Assembly (NCBI GenBank): GCA_016218815.1
Contig: JACRCX010000049.1
Span: 1 to 41,515 of the forward strand
From: Deltaproteobacteria bacterium
Lineage (GTDB): Bacteria; Myxococcota_A; Polyangia; DRWM01; JAAZOP01
Length of the DNA stretch: 41,515 bases
Direction: 5' to 3'
Below the pieces are notes generated by a model, which was not told the origin of the DNA, made no database searches, and saw only the letters and a list, made by a program, of their open reading frames with translations. Each line of letters opens with the position of its first letter. Positions within the stretch are counted from its first letter, which is position 1. Both the position numbers and the translations under genes were made by a program. This document shows positions 24,143-31,944 of the stretch, one piece after another.

Positions 24143-24552
24143 AGGGTTCCCCCCCTCTTTGCGCCCTTTGAGTCGTCCTTTGCGTCCTTTGCGCGAACGC
24201 CCGGAAAAGCCGCCGAGTCCGCCTGCGGCCTTCGTTCGACGACGCAGGCCGCGCCTTGCCCGCCGGTGCCGCCACCCGTCGGCGGTCCGCCGAGGATCGA
24301 CTCGACCTCCGGAGCGGGGCGGGGGATGACGTGGACCGCGATGAGCCGGCCGACTCGCCGCGCGGCCAGTGCCCCGGCCTCGACAGCGGCCTGCACCGCG
24401 GCGACGTCGCCGCGCAGCAGGATCGTCACCCGGGCGGCGCCGGAGTGCGCCTTGGTTTCGAGCCGCACGTCGGCGGCCTTGAGGGCGGCATCGGCGGCTT
24501 CCACGGCCGCCACCAGCCCGCGCGTCTCGATCATGCCCAGCGCTTCGTCCAT
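24139..24552 (-). CDS. BMC-H shell protein with repeat-encoded C-terminal extension
   Basis: About 137 residues. Residues 1-88 are a standard BMC domain ([19 protein letters not shown] ... VHVIPRPAPEVESIL). The pore-loop region reads AHSGAARV, so the pore lining differs from that of the other BMC-H. A Gly-rich linker then leads to a Lys/Asp/Arg-rich tail of about 45 residues whose last 20 codons come from the CGCAAAGG array. ATG 24552 is preferred, with GGGAG upstream; a GTG lies one codon earlier. The stop overlaps the next EutN start (GTGA). Extended BMC-H proteins are usually minor shell components. Confidence 0.93.
   Translation of the reverse strand: MDEALGMIETRGLVAAVEAADAALKAADVRLETKAHSGAARVTILLRGDVAAVQAAVEAGALAARRVGRLIAVHVIPRPAPEVESILGGPPTGGGTGGQGAACVVERRPQADSAAFPGVRAKDAKDDSKGAKRGGTL
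24156..24198 (-). repeat. CGCAAAGGA tandem repeat at the 3' end of a BMC-H gene
   Basis: On the minus strand the array starts TTCGCGCAAAGGACGCAAAG and continues with ACTCAAAG and GGCGCAAAG. It is translated as AKDAKDDSKGAKRG, the end of the BMC-H tail. Same family, and same orientation relative to transcription, as 5409-5450 and 39793-39838. Confidence 0.85.
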
Positions 24553-24565
24553 CACGGCTCCCGCC

Positions 24566-25177
24566 CTACAAGAGCTTCTCGACCAGGTCCGGATGTGGCG
24601 CCGGGATCAGCGTCGTCGCCAGCATCAGTCCGTTCTGCGCCCCGGCCTTCGCGCCCGCTTCCAGCGCCGCCTTCGCCGCCGCGACCTCGCCCGTGAAGAT
24701 CACGTACGCCTTGCCCCCGAGGGCCCGCGCCATGCGGATCTCGAGGAGCTGCACGGCGGCGGTCTTCACCGCCTGATCGGCGGCGAGCACCACCGACGGC
24801 GAGCTGAAGGTCTCGATGACCCCGATCGCTTCCACCTTCTCGGGCGCGGTCGTGGCCGAGAACGCGTCCAAGACTTGCGGGTGCACGTTGGGGATGATGA
24901 TGGCGTCGCACAGCGTGTCGGCCGCGGCGGCCTCTCCCGCGCGTACGGAGGCCTCGACCTCGGCCACCATCCCTCCGACCATGATCACGTACTTTCCCGG
25001 ACAGACGGGACTGGCGGCGAGCAGGCGCACCTTGGCCGCCTTGAGCATCGCGTCGGCGGCTTCGATTCCGCGCGCGATGCTCGTCGACTCCACGCAGCCC
25101 ACGGCCAGCGGGTCCAGGCGCGTCCGCTCGACCTCGGTCTTCTCCAGCGTCGGATCGGGACAGCTCAGCGACTGCAC
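24566..25177 (-). CDS. pduT: BMC-T trimeric shell protein, PduT-like with pore cysteine
   Basis: 203 residues made of two fused BMC domains. The first (about 22-105) starts DPLAVGCVESTSIARGIEAA, the second (about 113-203) starts VEAIGVIETFSS and ends TTLIPAPHPDLVEKLL. The segment SPVCPGKYV places Cys59 in the first pore loop, as in PduT, where three such cysteines hold a [4Fe-4S] cluster at the trimer pore. Electrons could therefore cross the shell here, matching the PduS gene located 3 bases upstream in transcription order. The start is GTG 25177, with the GAGGTGGGG site overlapping the pduS stop. Both the family and the pore Cys are clear; cluster binding is inferred. Confidence 0.93.
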   Translation of the reverse strand: MQSLSCPDPTLEKTEVERTRLDPLAVGCVESTSIARGIEAADAMLKAAKVRLLAASPVCPGKYVIMVGGMVAEVEASVRAGEAAAADTLCDAIIIPNVHPQVLDAFSATTAPEKVEAIGVIETFSSPSVVLAADQAVKTAAVQLLEIRMARALGGKAYVIFTGEVAAAKAALEAGAKAGAQNGLMLATTLIPAPHPDLVEKLL

Positions 25178-25180
25178 GCT

Positions 25181-26530
25181 TCACCCCACCTCGATCGTGA
25201 CGGCCCGCTCGTCGACGGCGACGACCGTGCCGGCGGCGCCCGCATGCACGCGTGCGCCGAGTGATTTCTCCGGGATCTCCCCCAGGACGTCTCCTTCCCT
25301 CACGCGTGCGCCGACCTTGACGACGGGCGACGCGGGCGCCCCGGCGTGCTGCTTGAGCGGCACGACGAGCCTCGCAACTGCCGCTTCGAACGGGCGGAGC
25401 GGCGCGGGCCGGTCGTAGGGGGTCAGGCCCAGTCGCGCCAGGAGGCGGGGCTGCGGGACGCGGCGCAGCGGTCCGTCGCGGCGCTCGCCCGGACCCGGCG
25501 GGGCAGGCCGCGGGACCCCGGCGGCGGTCAGGCGGCGCTTCATCTCGCGATTCACCCAGGCGGGGTCGAGGTTCTGGATGCAGCCGTAGACGGCGCACAG
25601 GCCGCATTCGGAGCAAAGGTACGCGCCGGCGAACGCGGCCGTATCCTCGCCGACCCCCGCGGCGAGGCTGCGCATCAGGCGGTCGGGGAAGAGGCGGTGG
25701 CCCAGCGAGTTCCGCGGGCAGACCTCGGTGCACATCATGCACTTGAGGCAGGCGGCGCGGGTGAGGTGGAGTTGGCGCCGGGCGTCGCGCAGCCGCCGTT
25801 GGACGACGGCGTGCCGCAGCGGCAGGACCAGCAGCATGCTCGTGGTCTTGACCACGGGAGCGTCGGCGTCCGGGGCCAGCGAGCCCATCATCGGGCCGCC
25901 GACGACGAGGCGCACGGCGGGCTCGGTCGCGCCGCGCGCGGCGGTCACCAGAGCGGAGACGGGGGTGCCGAGCGGCACGCGGAAGGTGCCGGGCGAGCGC
26001 ACGGCGCCGGCGACCGTGACCAGTCGCGAGACGACCGGCCGTTCGTGGTCGACGGCGGCGGAGACGTCGAGCAGCGTCGAGACGTTGCTCACCACTGCCC
26101 CGACGTGGAGCGGCAGGCCGAACTCGGGGATGATGCGGCCCAGCGCCTCGCGCACGAGCACGAACTCGTCCCCGGCGGGGTAGAAGTTGCCGAGCGGGAA
26201 GAGGGAGACGCGGTCCTGGAGGCGGCGGCGCCGGATCGCGCCGTCCAGGGCAGCGATGGCGTCGTGGTACTTCTCCTTGAGGCCGACGATGCCGCGCGCC
26301 GCGCCGGTGGCGGCCATGGCCAGCTCGAGGCCGCGGACGACCTCGTCCGGGCGGTTTGCCATCTCCTGCTGGTCGACCTTGACGAGGGGCTCGCATTCTG
26401 CGCCGTTGGCGAGCACGACCTCGACCCGCGCGTCGAACTTGGCGTGGGTGGGGAATCCTCCACCGCCCGCGCCGACGACGCCGGCCGCGCGGATGCGCGA
26501 GAGGATCAGGTCGCGGGACGGCTCGCCCAA
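25181..26530 (-). CDS. pduS: PduS-like RnfC-family flavin/Fe-S oxidoreductase
   Basis: 449 residues. An N-terminal nucleotide-binding domain of the RnfC/NuoF type contains GVVGAGGGGFPTHAK (17-31). An SLBB-like region contains VTVAGAVRSPGTFRVPLG. Two ferredoxin-like clusters follow: CLKCMMCTEVCP and CSECGLCAVYGC. A C-terminal biotinyl-lipoyl-like barrel contains VGARVREGDVLGEI. PduS passes electrons from NADH or a cofactor toward the shell and, with PduT, probably regenerates NAD+ for the acylating aldehyde dehydrogenase. The start is TTG 26530, supported by a strong AGGAGG at 4-base spacing and the family N-terminus. It overlaps no other gene and follows pduP by 8 bases. Confidence 0.92.
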   Translation of the reverse strand: MGEPSRDLILSRIRAAGVVGAGGGGFPTHAKFDARVEVVLANGAECEPLVKVDQQEMANRPDEVVRGLELAMAATGAARGIVGLKEKYHDAIAALDGAIRRRRLQDRVSLFPLGNFYPAGDEFVLVREALGRIIPEFGLPLHVGAVVSNVSTLLDVSAAVDHERPVVSRLVTVAGAVRSPGTFRVPLGTPVSALVTAARGATEPAVRLVVGGPMMGSLAPDADAPVVKTTSMLLVLPLRHAVVQRRLRDARRQLHLTRAACLKCMMCTEVCPRNSLGHRLFPDRLMRSLAAGVGEDTAAFAGAYLCSECGLCAVYGCIQNLDPAWVNREMKRRLTAAGVPRPAPPGPGERRDGPLRRVPQPRLLARLGLTPYDRPAPLRPFEAAVARLVVPLKQHAGAPASPVVKVGARVREGDVLGEIPEKSLGARVHAGAAGTVVAVDERAVTIEVG

Positions 26531-26538
26531 AGCTCCTC

Positions 26539-28026
26539 CTACAGGATGCGGAAGCCGCCGACCAGCACGCAGCGGCGCTGGCGCGTGAAGCTGCGCGCCG
26601 AGGTCAAACCCTCGCCGGTCGGCCCGGCGATGCTCAGCGTGCAGTAGCCCTCGCCGCCGTAGCCGAGCCCGGCGTACGACGGTGCGTTCTTGGTGAAGAT
26701 GGTGGTCTCGATCTCGCGCGCGACGCGCGTGAGGCGGCTGACGCTCTCCGAGTGCATGACGGCCGAGTGCCGGTAGCCGTGCTCGGCGACGAGCGCCTTG
26801 GCCAGGGCGTCGTCCAGGTCCTTGACGCGGACGATGGGCAGGAGGGGCATGAGCATCTCGCCCTGCACCAGGGGGTGCTCGAAGGGCACCTCGGCGATGA
26901 GCAGCCGCACGTCGCGCGAGGCCTGGAGGCCGGCGGCGGCGAGGAGCACGGAGGCGTCCTTGCCGACGAAGGCCTTGTTGGGGTGCGGGTAGTCGCCGTG
27001 GGGGTGCGGGAAGGGCTCGCCGGGGACGACGACCTGTGCGAGGAGCCGTTCCAGCGCGGCGCCGGCGACGAGCAATGCTCCGCAGCTCTGCATTTCGGAG
27101 ATGAGGCGGTCGGCGACGTGCTCGAAGACGAGGACCTCTTTCTCGGCGGTGCACAGCACGTTGTTGTCGAAGCTGGCGCCATCGACGATGGAGCGCGCGG
27201 CCTTGGCGAGGTCGGCGGTGTCATCGACGATCACGGGGGGGTTGCCCGGGCCGGCGGCGATGCACTTCTTGCCGCTGCGCATCGCGAGGCGGACGACCTC
27301 GCCGCCGCCGGTGACGACCAGGATGCGGATGCCGGGGTGCTGCATGAGGGCGGCCGAGGTCTCCAGGGTCGGGGAGGCGATCGAGCAGAGCAGGGTGCGA
27401 GGTCCGCCCGCGCCGTGGATGGCGCGGTTGAGGGTGCGCACGGCGAGGTTGCTCACGCCCTTCGCGGACGGATGCGGGTGGAAGACGACCGCGTTGCCCG
27501 CCGACACGGCGGAGAGGGCGTTGTTGACGATGGTCTCGGCCGGGTTCGTGGTCGGCGTGATCGAGCCGACGACGCCCCACGGCGCCGGCTCGACCAGCGT
27601 GAGGCCGTTGTCGCCGGTGTAGACGTGCGGCTCGAGATCCTCGACGCCCGGGGTCTTGGTCGCCGCGAGCAGGATCTTCTGGATCTTGTGCGGGACGCGC
27701 CCCAGCCCGGTTTCGGCGACGGCATCGCGTCCGAGGCGTTCGGCGGCATCGACCGCCGCCTTCCGCATCGCCTCGATGAAGCCCTTGCGACGTTCCAGGC
27801 TGACCAGGCTGAACTCGCCGTAGGCCTCCCGCGCCGCCTTCACCGCCTCGTCGACCGTGGCGAAAATCCCGCCGCCTTCGGCGTCCGTCGCCGAAGGCGC
27901 CCTGAGCGAGCCCGATGCCGCGTCCGGCGCGGCAACGGGCGAGTCGAAGGGCCCCGTCGCGCGCATCTTGCGCACGACGTCTTCCACGATCCTGGCGAGC
28001 TGTCCTTCGTCGATCGGGACCGGCAT
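26539..28026 (-). CDS. pduP: CoA-acylating aldehyde dehydrogenase (PduP/EutE type), microcompartment core enzyme
   Basis: 495 residues. Residues 6-21 (DEGQLARIVEDVVRKM) form the encapsulation helix, then a Ser/Ala/Pro-rich linker runs to about residue 55. The acylating ALDH fold follows, with PWGVVGSITPTTNPAETI (149-166), the catalytic Cys292 in FDNNVLCTAEKE, and a HPNKAFVGKD-type loop. It converts acetaldehyde, the DeoC product, to acetyl-CoA with NAD+. Length and linker agree with BMC-associated PduP proteins. ATG 28026 has a GGGGAGGAAG site. It lies between a EutN gene (22 bases upstream) and pduS. The aldehyde substrate is inferred from DeoC. Confidence 0.94.
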   Translation of the reverse strand: MPVPIDEGQLARIVEDVVRKMRATGPFDSPVAAPDAASGSLRAPSATDAEGGGIFATVDEAVKAAREAYGEFSLVSLERRKGFIEAMRKAAVDAAERLGRDAVAETGLGRVPHKIQKILLAATKTPGVEDLEPHVYTGDNGLTLVEPAPWGVVGSITPTTNPAETIVNNALSAVSAGNAVVFHPHPSAKGVSNLAVRTLNRAIHGAGGPRTLLCSIASPTLETSAALMQHPGIRILVVTGGGEVVRLAMRSGKKCIAAGPGNPPVIVDDTADLAKAARSIVDGASFDNNVLCTAEKEVLVFEHVADRLISEMQSCGALLVAGAALERLLAQVVVPGEPFPHPHGDYPHPNKAFVGKDASVLLAAAGLQASRDVRLLIAEVPFEHPLVQGEMLMPLLPIVRVKDLDDALAKALVAEHGYRHSAVMHSESVSRLTRVAREIETTIFTKNAPSYAGLGYGGEGYCTLSIAGPTGEGLTSARSFTRQRRCVLVGGFRIL

Positions 28027-28048
28027 GGGTCGTCTTCCTCCCCGGCCG

Positions 28049-28339
28049 TCACTTCGTGAACGTGCGGCGTCCGTCGAACTCGAGGGAATCCACGATGGCC
28101 ATGATCGTCGCGTCGGTCGGCGTGTCCTTGGACGCCTCGGTGAGGCGGGCGGAGGAGCCTTGGACGACGAGGACGATCTCGCCTTCGCCGGCGCCGACCG
28201 AGTCGACGGCGACGAGCGGCTTGCCTTCGCCCTTCTGGTGGGCGAAGTCCACGGGGTCGACGATCAGCAGCTTGGCGCCGACGAGTTTTTCGCTCTTGCG
28301 AGTGCTGACCACGCTGCCGATCACGCGTGCGAGGAACAT
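28049..28339 (-). CDS. BMC-P pentameric vertex protein (EutN/CcmL), minimal form
   Basis: 96 residues, the basic family length, starting MFLARVIGSVVSTRKSEKL and containing AKLLIVDPVD, LVAVDSVGAGEGEIVLVVQG and ATIMAIVDSLE. It is the most canonical of the three BMC-P genes here and probably the default vertex cap. The ATG at 28339 is one base after the flavoprotein gene stop, with a GGGAGG site inside that gene's end. It has no extension. Confidence 0.94.
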   Translation of the reverse strand: MFLARVIGSVVSTRKSEKLVGAKLLIVDPVDFAHQKGEGKPLVAVDSVGAGEGEIVLVVQGSSARLTEASKDTPTDATIMAIVDSLEFDGRRTFTK

Positions 28340-28340
28340 C

Positions 28341-29171
28341 CTAGCCTCCCTCTTCCAGCGTCAGACCCAGCTCGGCGGCCTTGGACCGCGCGAGCGGCGT
28401 GACAATCGTGTGCGGGGCCAGCACGAGCCGCGTCTCGCCGGCTTCCCGCAGCCGGACCACCTCGGCCTCGGTGAGCAGTCCGCCGGCGGCCCGCGCGACC
28501 GTCGCGCCCGCGTCGGTCAGCCGCGCCAGGACGCCTTCCAACTCCGCGGTCCGGTGCACCTCGAGGCCCAGCCGCTCGAGCCGCTGCAGGACGTCCGCGG
28601 CCTCGTGCGCCGCCGTTCCGCCGGCGGCGGCCGGCGCCGGCGCGAGGTCGTCGCCCAGCGCCAGGACCTTGCGTCCGTCGAGCAGCGCGCGGGCGATCCG
28701 GCGCACGAACGGGTCGTCGTCGTCGAGCGCGGCGAGGCGGCGGGCGAAGGCGAAGCCGAGCGAGCCGAGCACGACGACCTCGTGCCGGGCCGGCCGGCCG
28801 GGCGGGTCCGCGGGATCGCGGTGGCCGGGGTCGAGCGGCGCGAGGGCGACGTGGCTCGAGAGCCCGGCGTGTTCCATCGCGGCCCGCGCTTCCGGCGCGG
28901 CCGAGCCGCGCACGCGCCAACCGAGGCGTCCCAGCTCTTCGAGGCGACGTGCGAGGTCTTCAGGGCGAGCGGGGGCGACGGGCAGCAGGACGAACACGTC
29001 GCCGCGGGCATTGCCGGCGCGCACAGGGGTTGCTTCATCCGGCCGGCCCGGAGCCTGTAGCCTGTAGCCTGAAGCCTGCAGCCCGTGGCGTGCGGCCCCG
29101 CCCCCCAGGCGGGCGACCACGAGGTCGGTCACGGCGCGTACGAGGCTTTCGAGGTCCGTTGTTTCGCTCAT
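28341..29171 (-). CDS. BMC-associated flavoprotein-like protein with N-terminal targeting helix
   Basis: 276 residues. Residues 5-22 (TDLESLVRAVTDLVVARL) form an amphipathic encapsulation-like helix, and a repeat-encoded linker follows (about 28-42). The core (50-190) has Rossmann-like strands GDVFVLLPVA and HEVVVLGSLGFAFARRLAAL and the segment DGRKVLALGDDLAP. It resembles the N-terminal domain of the DeoC fusion and is assigned tentatively to the flavoprotein (HFCD) type. The C-terminal segment LLTEAEVVRLRE ... APHTIVTPLARSKAAELG recalls a motif seen in EutT-like and other BMC proteins. The ligand and reaction are not known. It may bind flavin for the PduS electron path. ATG 29171 lies 10 bases after pduL. 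Confidence 0.75.
   Translation of the reverse strand: MSETTDLESLVRAVTDLVVARLGGGAARHGLQASGYRLQAPGRPDEATPVRAGNARGDVFVLLPVAPARPEDLARRLEELGRLGWRVRGSAAPEARAAMEHAGLSSHVALAPLDPGHRDPADPPGRPARHEVVVLGSLGFAFARRLAALDDDDPFVRRIARALLDGRKVLALGDDLAPAPAAAGGTAAHEAADVLQRLERLGLEVHRTAELEGVLARLTDAGATVARAAGGLLTEAEVVRLREAGETRLVLAPHTIVTPLARSKAAELGLTLEEGG
29051..29086 (-). repeat. GCCTGTAGCCTGAAGCCTG-type repeat in the flavoprotein linker
   Basis: Four copies of a 7-base unit (AGCCTGT/AGCCTGA) in the plus-strand sense. On the coding minus strand they are translated as HGLQASGYRLQAPG, located between the targeting helix and the folded domain. Confidence 0.8.
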
Positions 29172-29181
29172 GGCGCCCGCC

Positions 29182-29880
29182 TCAACCCCGGAAGAAGCTC
29201 GCGGTGCGCCGCGTGAAATCGCAATACGGCTGCGAGGTGCCGTCCTGGACATCCGGAGCGATGGGGCAACCCTCCTGTCGGCACGCGTCGCGGCAGAGGC
29301 TGGCGACGACGTCGACAACGTCCCCGGCGTGCACGCCGGCCGCGTTTCCCTCGTCGGTATCGAGGTGCAGCTCGGTGCGGAAGCTCGGGTCGACCCGAAC
29401 GACGACCTCGTCGAACCAAACGCCCCGCGCGCCGGGGACGCGGACGTAGACCTTCTGCCGATCGGCGAGGCCTAGCCGCTTGGCGTCGTCGGGCGAGCAA
29501 TGGACGTGGCGAGCGGCGACGATCAGGCCCTCGGCGAGCTTCACGGCGCCCCGCGGCCCGAGGAGGTGTGCGCCGGGGGTCCCGGCCGTGTCGCCGGAGA
29601 GGCGGAGCGGCAGGTTGACGCCCAGGACGATGCCATCGGTGAAGGACAGCTCGGCCTGGGTCGCGGGTCGGGCGGGGCCGAGCACGCGGACGCCCGGGAT
29701 CGAGCGTTTGGGGCCGACGATTTCGACGGTCTCGCGAGCCGCGAACTGGCCCGGCTGCGACAGGTCGGTGAGCGGCGCGAGGGCGTGTCCCTTGCCGAAC
29801 AGAACCTCGACGTGAGCCTGCGAGAGGTGCACGTGGCGGGCGGAAAGCGCCACGGGAATCGTGCGTGCGGAGCCGTCCAT
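29182..29880 (-). CDS. pduL: PduL-type phosphotransacylase with Cys-containing C-terminal extension
   Basis: 232 residues, PTAC_BMC family. It converts acetyl-CoA to acetyl-phosphate, recycling CoA inside the compartment. Two half-domains carry the zinc-binding motifs SARHVHLSQAHVEVLFG (first) and AARHVHCSPDDAKRLGL (second). The family hallmarks end near residue 195; the rest holds C-x3-C-x3-C and a later Cys (SLCRDACRQEGCP ... YC), not usual for PduL and possibly a metal site. The start at ATG 29880 is favoured by GAAGGGA upstream; an in-frame ATG at 29934 has no ribosome binding site. The N-terminus lacks an obvious amphipathic helix. This is the first gene of the shell operon. Confidence 0.92.
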   Translation of the reverse strand: MDGSARTIPVALSARHVHLSQAHVEVLFGKGHALAPLTDLSQPGQFAARETVEIVGPKRSIPGVRVLGPARPATQAELSFTDGIVLGVNLPLRLSGDTAGTPGAHLLGPRGAVKLAEGLIVAARHVHCSPDDAKRLGLADRQKVYVRVPGARGVWFDEVVVRVDPSFRTELHLDTDEGNAAGVHAGDVVDVVASLCRDACRQEGCPIAPDVQDGTSQPYCDFTRRTASFFRG

Positions 29881-29924
29881 CGGGTTCCCTTCGAGCGCCG
29901 GAGCGCGCTCCTGCGGGCCGATGG

Positions 29925-29953
29925 ACTTCACCATCCGGGCCGGTGGATGTCAA
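29925..29953 (-). promoter_or_regulatory. Candidate promoter of the microcompartment operon
   Basis: On the minus strand a perfect TTGACA -35 (29953-29948) is followed 17 bases later by TGAAGT (29930-29925), a weak -10. Transcription would start near 29918, giving a leader of about 38 bases before the pduL ATG at 29880. The -35 is convincing but the -10 is poor, so an activator may be needed. No such activator gene is in the window. Confidence 0.35.
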
Positions 29954-29957
29954 CGGG

Positions 29958-29994
29958 GCCTGTCGGCCTGTCGTCCTGTGGTCCTGTCGTCCTT
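29958..29994 (+). repeat. CCTGTCGGCCTGTCGTCCTGTGG-type repeat upstream of the operon
   Basis: Four to five copies of a 7-9 base unit (CCTGTCGT/CCTGTGGT) in the divergent intergenic region, just upstream of the candidate -35 of the compartment operon. Confidence 0.75.
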
Positions 29995-30127
29995 GACGGC
30001 GGCCGCGGCCGAGGGCAGCCTTACGACCGTGCGTTCGGGCGGGATTTCAGGATGGTCTTGGGCGGGGATCGTGGCGGCGGCACCTCTGGACCGGCACGAG
30101 AGAAGGCTTGCGCGGAGTCACCCGGGA

Positions 30128-31279
30128 ATGGCCCTGCTCGCCGGCCTGCTCGTTGCTGCACCGGCGGCACGTGCGGCGGCCGCCGTGGACGATGCGGCGG
30201 CCGCGATCGCCGTCCTGGTCGTCCCCGCGGCAGACGGCGACGCGCCAACGGCCCTCGTGGCCGCGATTCAGGCCCACCTGGCCGATGTCGGCGCCGACCT
30301 CGTGGTTGAACGCGTTGAGAGCTTTCCCGCGAGTTTGCCCGCGCAGGTCGCGCTCGCGGCAGAAGTCGCCGAGCGGACGGCAGTCGGCGCGGTCTTCTGG
30401 TTCGACCTCTCGCTCCCCGAACACGTGTTTGTGTACGTCTGCGAAGGGGAGGGGAGCCGGGTGCTGGTCCGAGCGGTGGGGGCGGCGGACGAAGCCGAGC
30501 GCATCGAATCGGTCGCGATCATCGTGCGAAGCCTGACCCGGGCCATCCTGGCCGGCGGGACGCTCGGCGTCGAGCTTGCGACCCCGCCGGCGGCCGAACC
30601 GGTTGGAGCCGTCGAGGTGCCGGCAGTGGGTCCGGCCGGTGCCGGGCCGGGTCCCACCGCCGCGCCGGGCGAGATCTTGACGCCTGCCACCGGCGACGGG
30701 CCGTCCGCAACCCCGCCTGACCCGGCCGGCGGACGCCAGGATTCGTCACCGTGGCTCGCACTCCAGGTCGGCGTGGCGCTCGATTTCTTCTCCGAACAGG
30801 CGCCCGTGCAGGAGGGGATGAGCACGGGAGTGGCATTCCGAGTCCACGAGAACTGGTCCATCTTCGCGGCGTACCGGATCCTGACCGACGTGTCCGTCTC
30901 CGGCGGCGGGGTCGACCTGGATGTGAGCCGGCACCCGATGGAGCTTGGCGCGCGCTTTCGATGGCCGCTGGGCGATTGGGCACTTGGTGCGAGCGTCTCG
31001 GGCGTGTTCGACTTCCTGACGCGCCGCGCGACGGTCCGGACGTCATCGATGACGGCCAGGGTTCCGGAGGACGCCTGGATCGGCGGCGTCGGGGTCCTGG
31101 TGCACGGCAGCCTTCGGCTTGGCGGTCCGTGGCGCGTGTTCCTGGACGGCGGCTTCGACGCGTTCGTGGGCAACGTGCGGTACGCGGCCGACACGGGAAC
31201 GGGTCGCGTCGTACTGCTCGAGTCGTGGTTCGTATGTCCGCGGCTGTCCCTCGGGTTCGCGGTGGACCTGTTGAGCTGA
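30128..31279 (+). CDS. Exported protein with predicted C-terminal beta-barrel, unknown function
   Basis: 383 residues. A signal peptide (MALLAGLLVAAPAARAAAA) leads an Ala/Val-rich N-terminal domain (about 25-145), then a Pro/Gly/Ala linker (150-205) and a C-terminal region (about 210-383) with alternating hydrophobic strands such as LALQVGVALDFFSE, WSIFAAYRILTDVSVSGGGV and SLGFAVDLLS. It resembles an outer-membrane barrel with an N-terminal periplasmic part. The ATG at 30128 gives a signal peptide with no basic residues; an in-frame GTG at about 30068 would add Arg-rich residues and may be the real start. It lies just upstream of the ECF sigma gene and could be its sensor or target. I do not recognise the family. 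Confidence 0.7.
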   Translation: MALLAGLLVAAPAARAAAAVDDAAAAIAVLVVPAADGDAPTALVAAIQAHLADVGADLVVERVESFPASLPAQVALAAEVAERTAVGAVFWFDLSLPEHVFVYVCEGEGSRVLVRAVGAADEAERIESVAIIVRSLTRAILAGGTLGVELATPPAAEPVGAVEVPAVGPAGAGPGPTAAPGEILTPATGDGPSATPPDPAGGRQDSSPWLALQVGVALDFFSEQAPVQEGMSTGVAFRVHENWSIFAAYRILTDVSVSGGGVDLDVSRHPMELGARFRWPLGDWALGASVSGVFDFLTRRATVRTSSMTARVPEDAWIGGVGVLVHGSLRLGGPWRVFLDGGFDAFVGNVRYAADTGTGRVVLLESWFVCPRLSLGFAVDLLS

Positions 31280-31341
31280 AACGACGATCTTGGGGGATTC
31301 GCTCCACCCGTTTTGCCGTCGGGTGCGCTCTGAGAGGATCG

Positions 31342-31944
31342 ATGGGTTCCGAAGATGTCGCCGGCGGGCAGGAGCCGAAATGCGTGGCCGAGACGCGGTT
31401 GGCGCGCGCGGCGGCGGCCGGCGATCCCGCGGCCAGACGGGCGCTGGTGGACGGTCTGATGGACTGCGTACGGAACACGTCGCGGTACGTTCTTCGGAAC
31501 GATCCCGACGCGGATGATGCCGCGCAGATCGCGATGGTCCAGATCCTGCGTCGGATAGGGACGTTCCGGGGCGACGGGCCGCTGGCCGTCTGGGCTGCGC
31601 GCATCGCCGTTCGTACGGCCGTTGCCTTCACGCGTCGCGAGCGGCGCCTCGGCAGGGCGGATCTCGGAGATGGACCGGTCCAGCACGCGGTGCCGGCGGG
31701 CTTCGGCGACGGCCCGCTGATCCGCCGCCGCCTGGTTCGGTGCCTCGACCGCCTCCCCGCCGACCGTCGCGTGACGGTCGTCCTTCGTCTTGTCCTGGGG
31801 CACACGCTCAAGGAGACCGCGGAGCAGACCGGCGTGCCGCTGAACACCGCCAAGGACCGCCTGCGCGTCGGTCGCGAGGAGTTGCGACGGGCCATCCTGG
31901 AGGATCCGGTCCTTCGGGATGCTTTCAGGGAGGGAGTGCCATGA
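31342..31944 (+). CDS. ECF-type RNA polymerase sigma factor
   Basis: 200 residues. Region 2 is about residues 25-95 (ALVDGLMDCVRNTSRYVLRN ... DADDAAQIAMVQILRRIGTFRG), and region 4 is about 130-185 (LDRLPADRRVTVVLRLVLGH, then TLKETAEQTGVPLNTAKDRL, a helix-turn-helix that would contact the -35). There is no region 3 and no extension, as in ECF factors. The ATG at 31342 follows GAGAGG. Its stop overlaps the anti-sigma gene (ATGA), so the two are made in step. It probably drives this gene group in response to an envelope signal. Confidence 0.92.
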   Translation: MGSEDVAGGQEPKCVAETRLARAAAAGDPAARRALVDGLMDCVRNTSRYVLRNDPDADDAAQIAMVQILRRIGTFRGDGPLAVWAARIAVRTAVAFTRRERRLGRADLGDGPVQHAVPAGFGDGPLIRRRLVRCLDRLPADRRVTVVLRLVLGHTLKETAEQTGVPLNTAKDRLRVGREELRRAILEDPVLRDAFREGVP

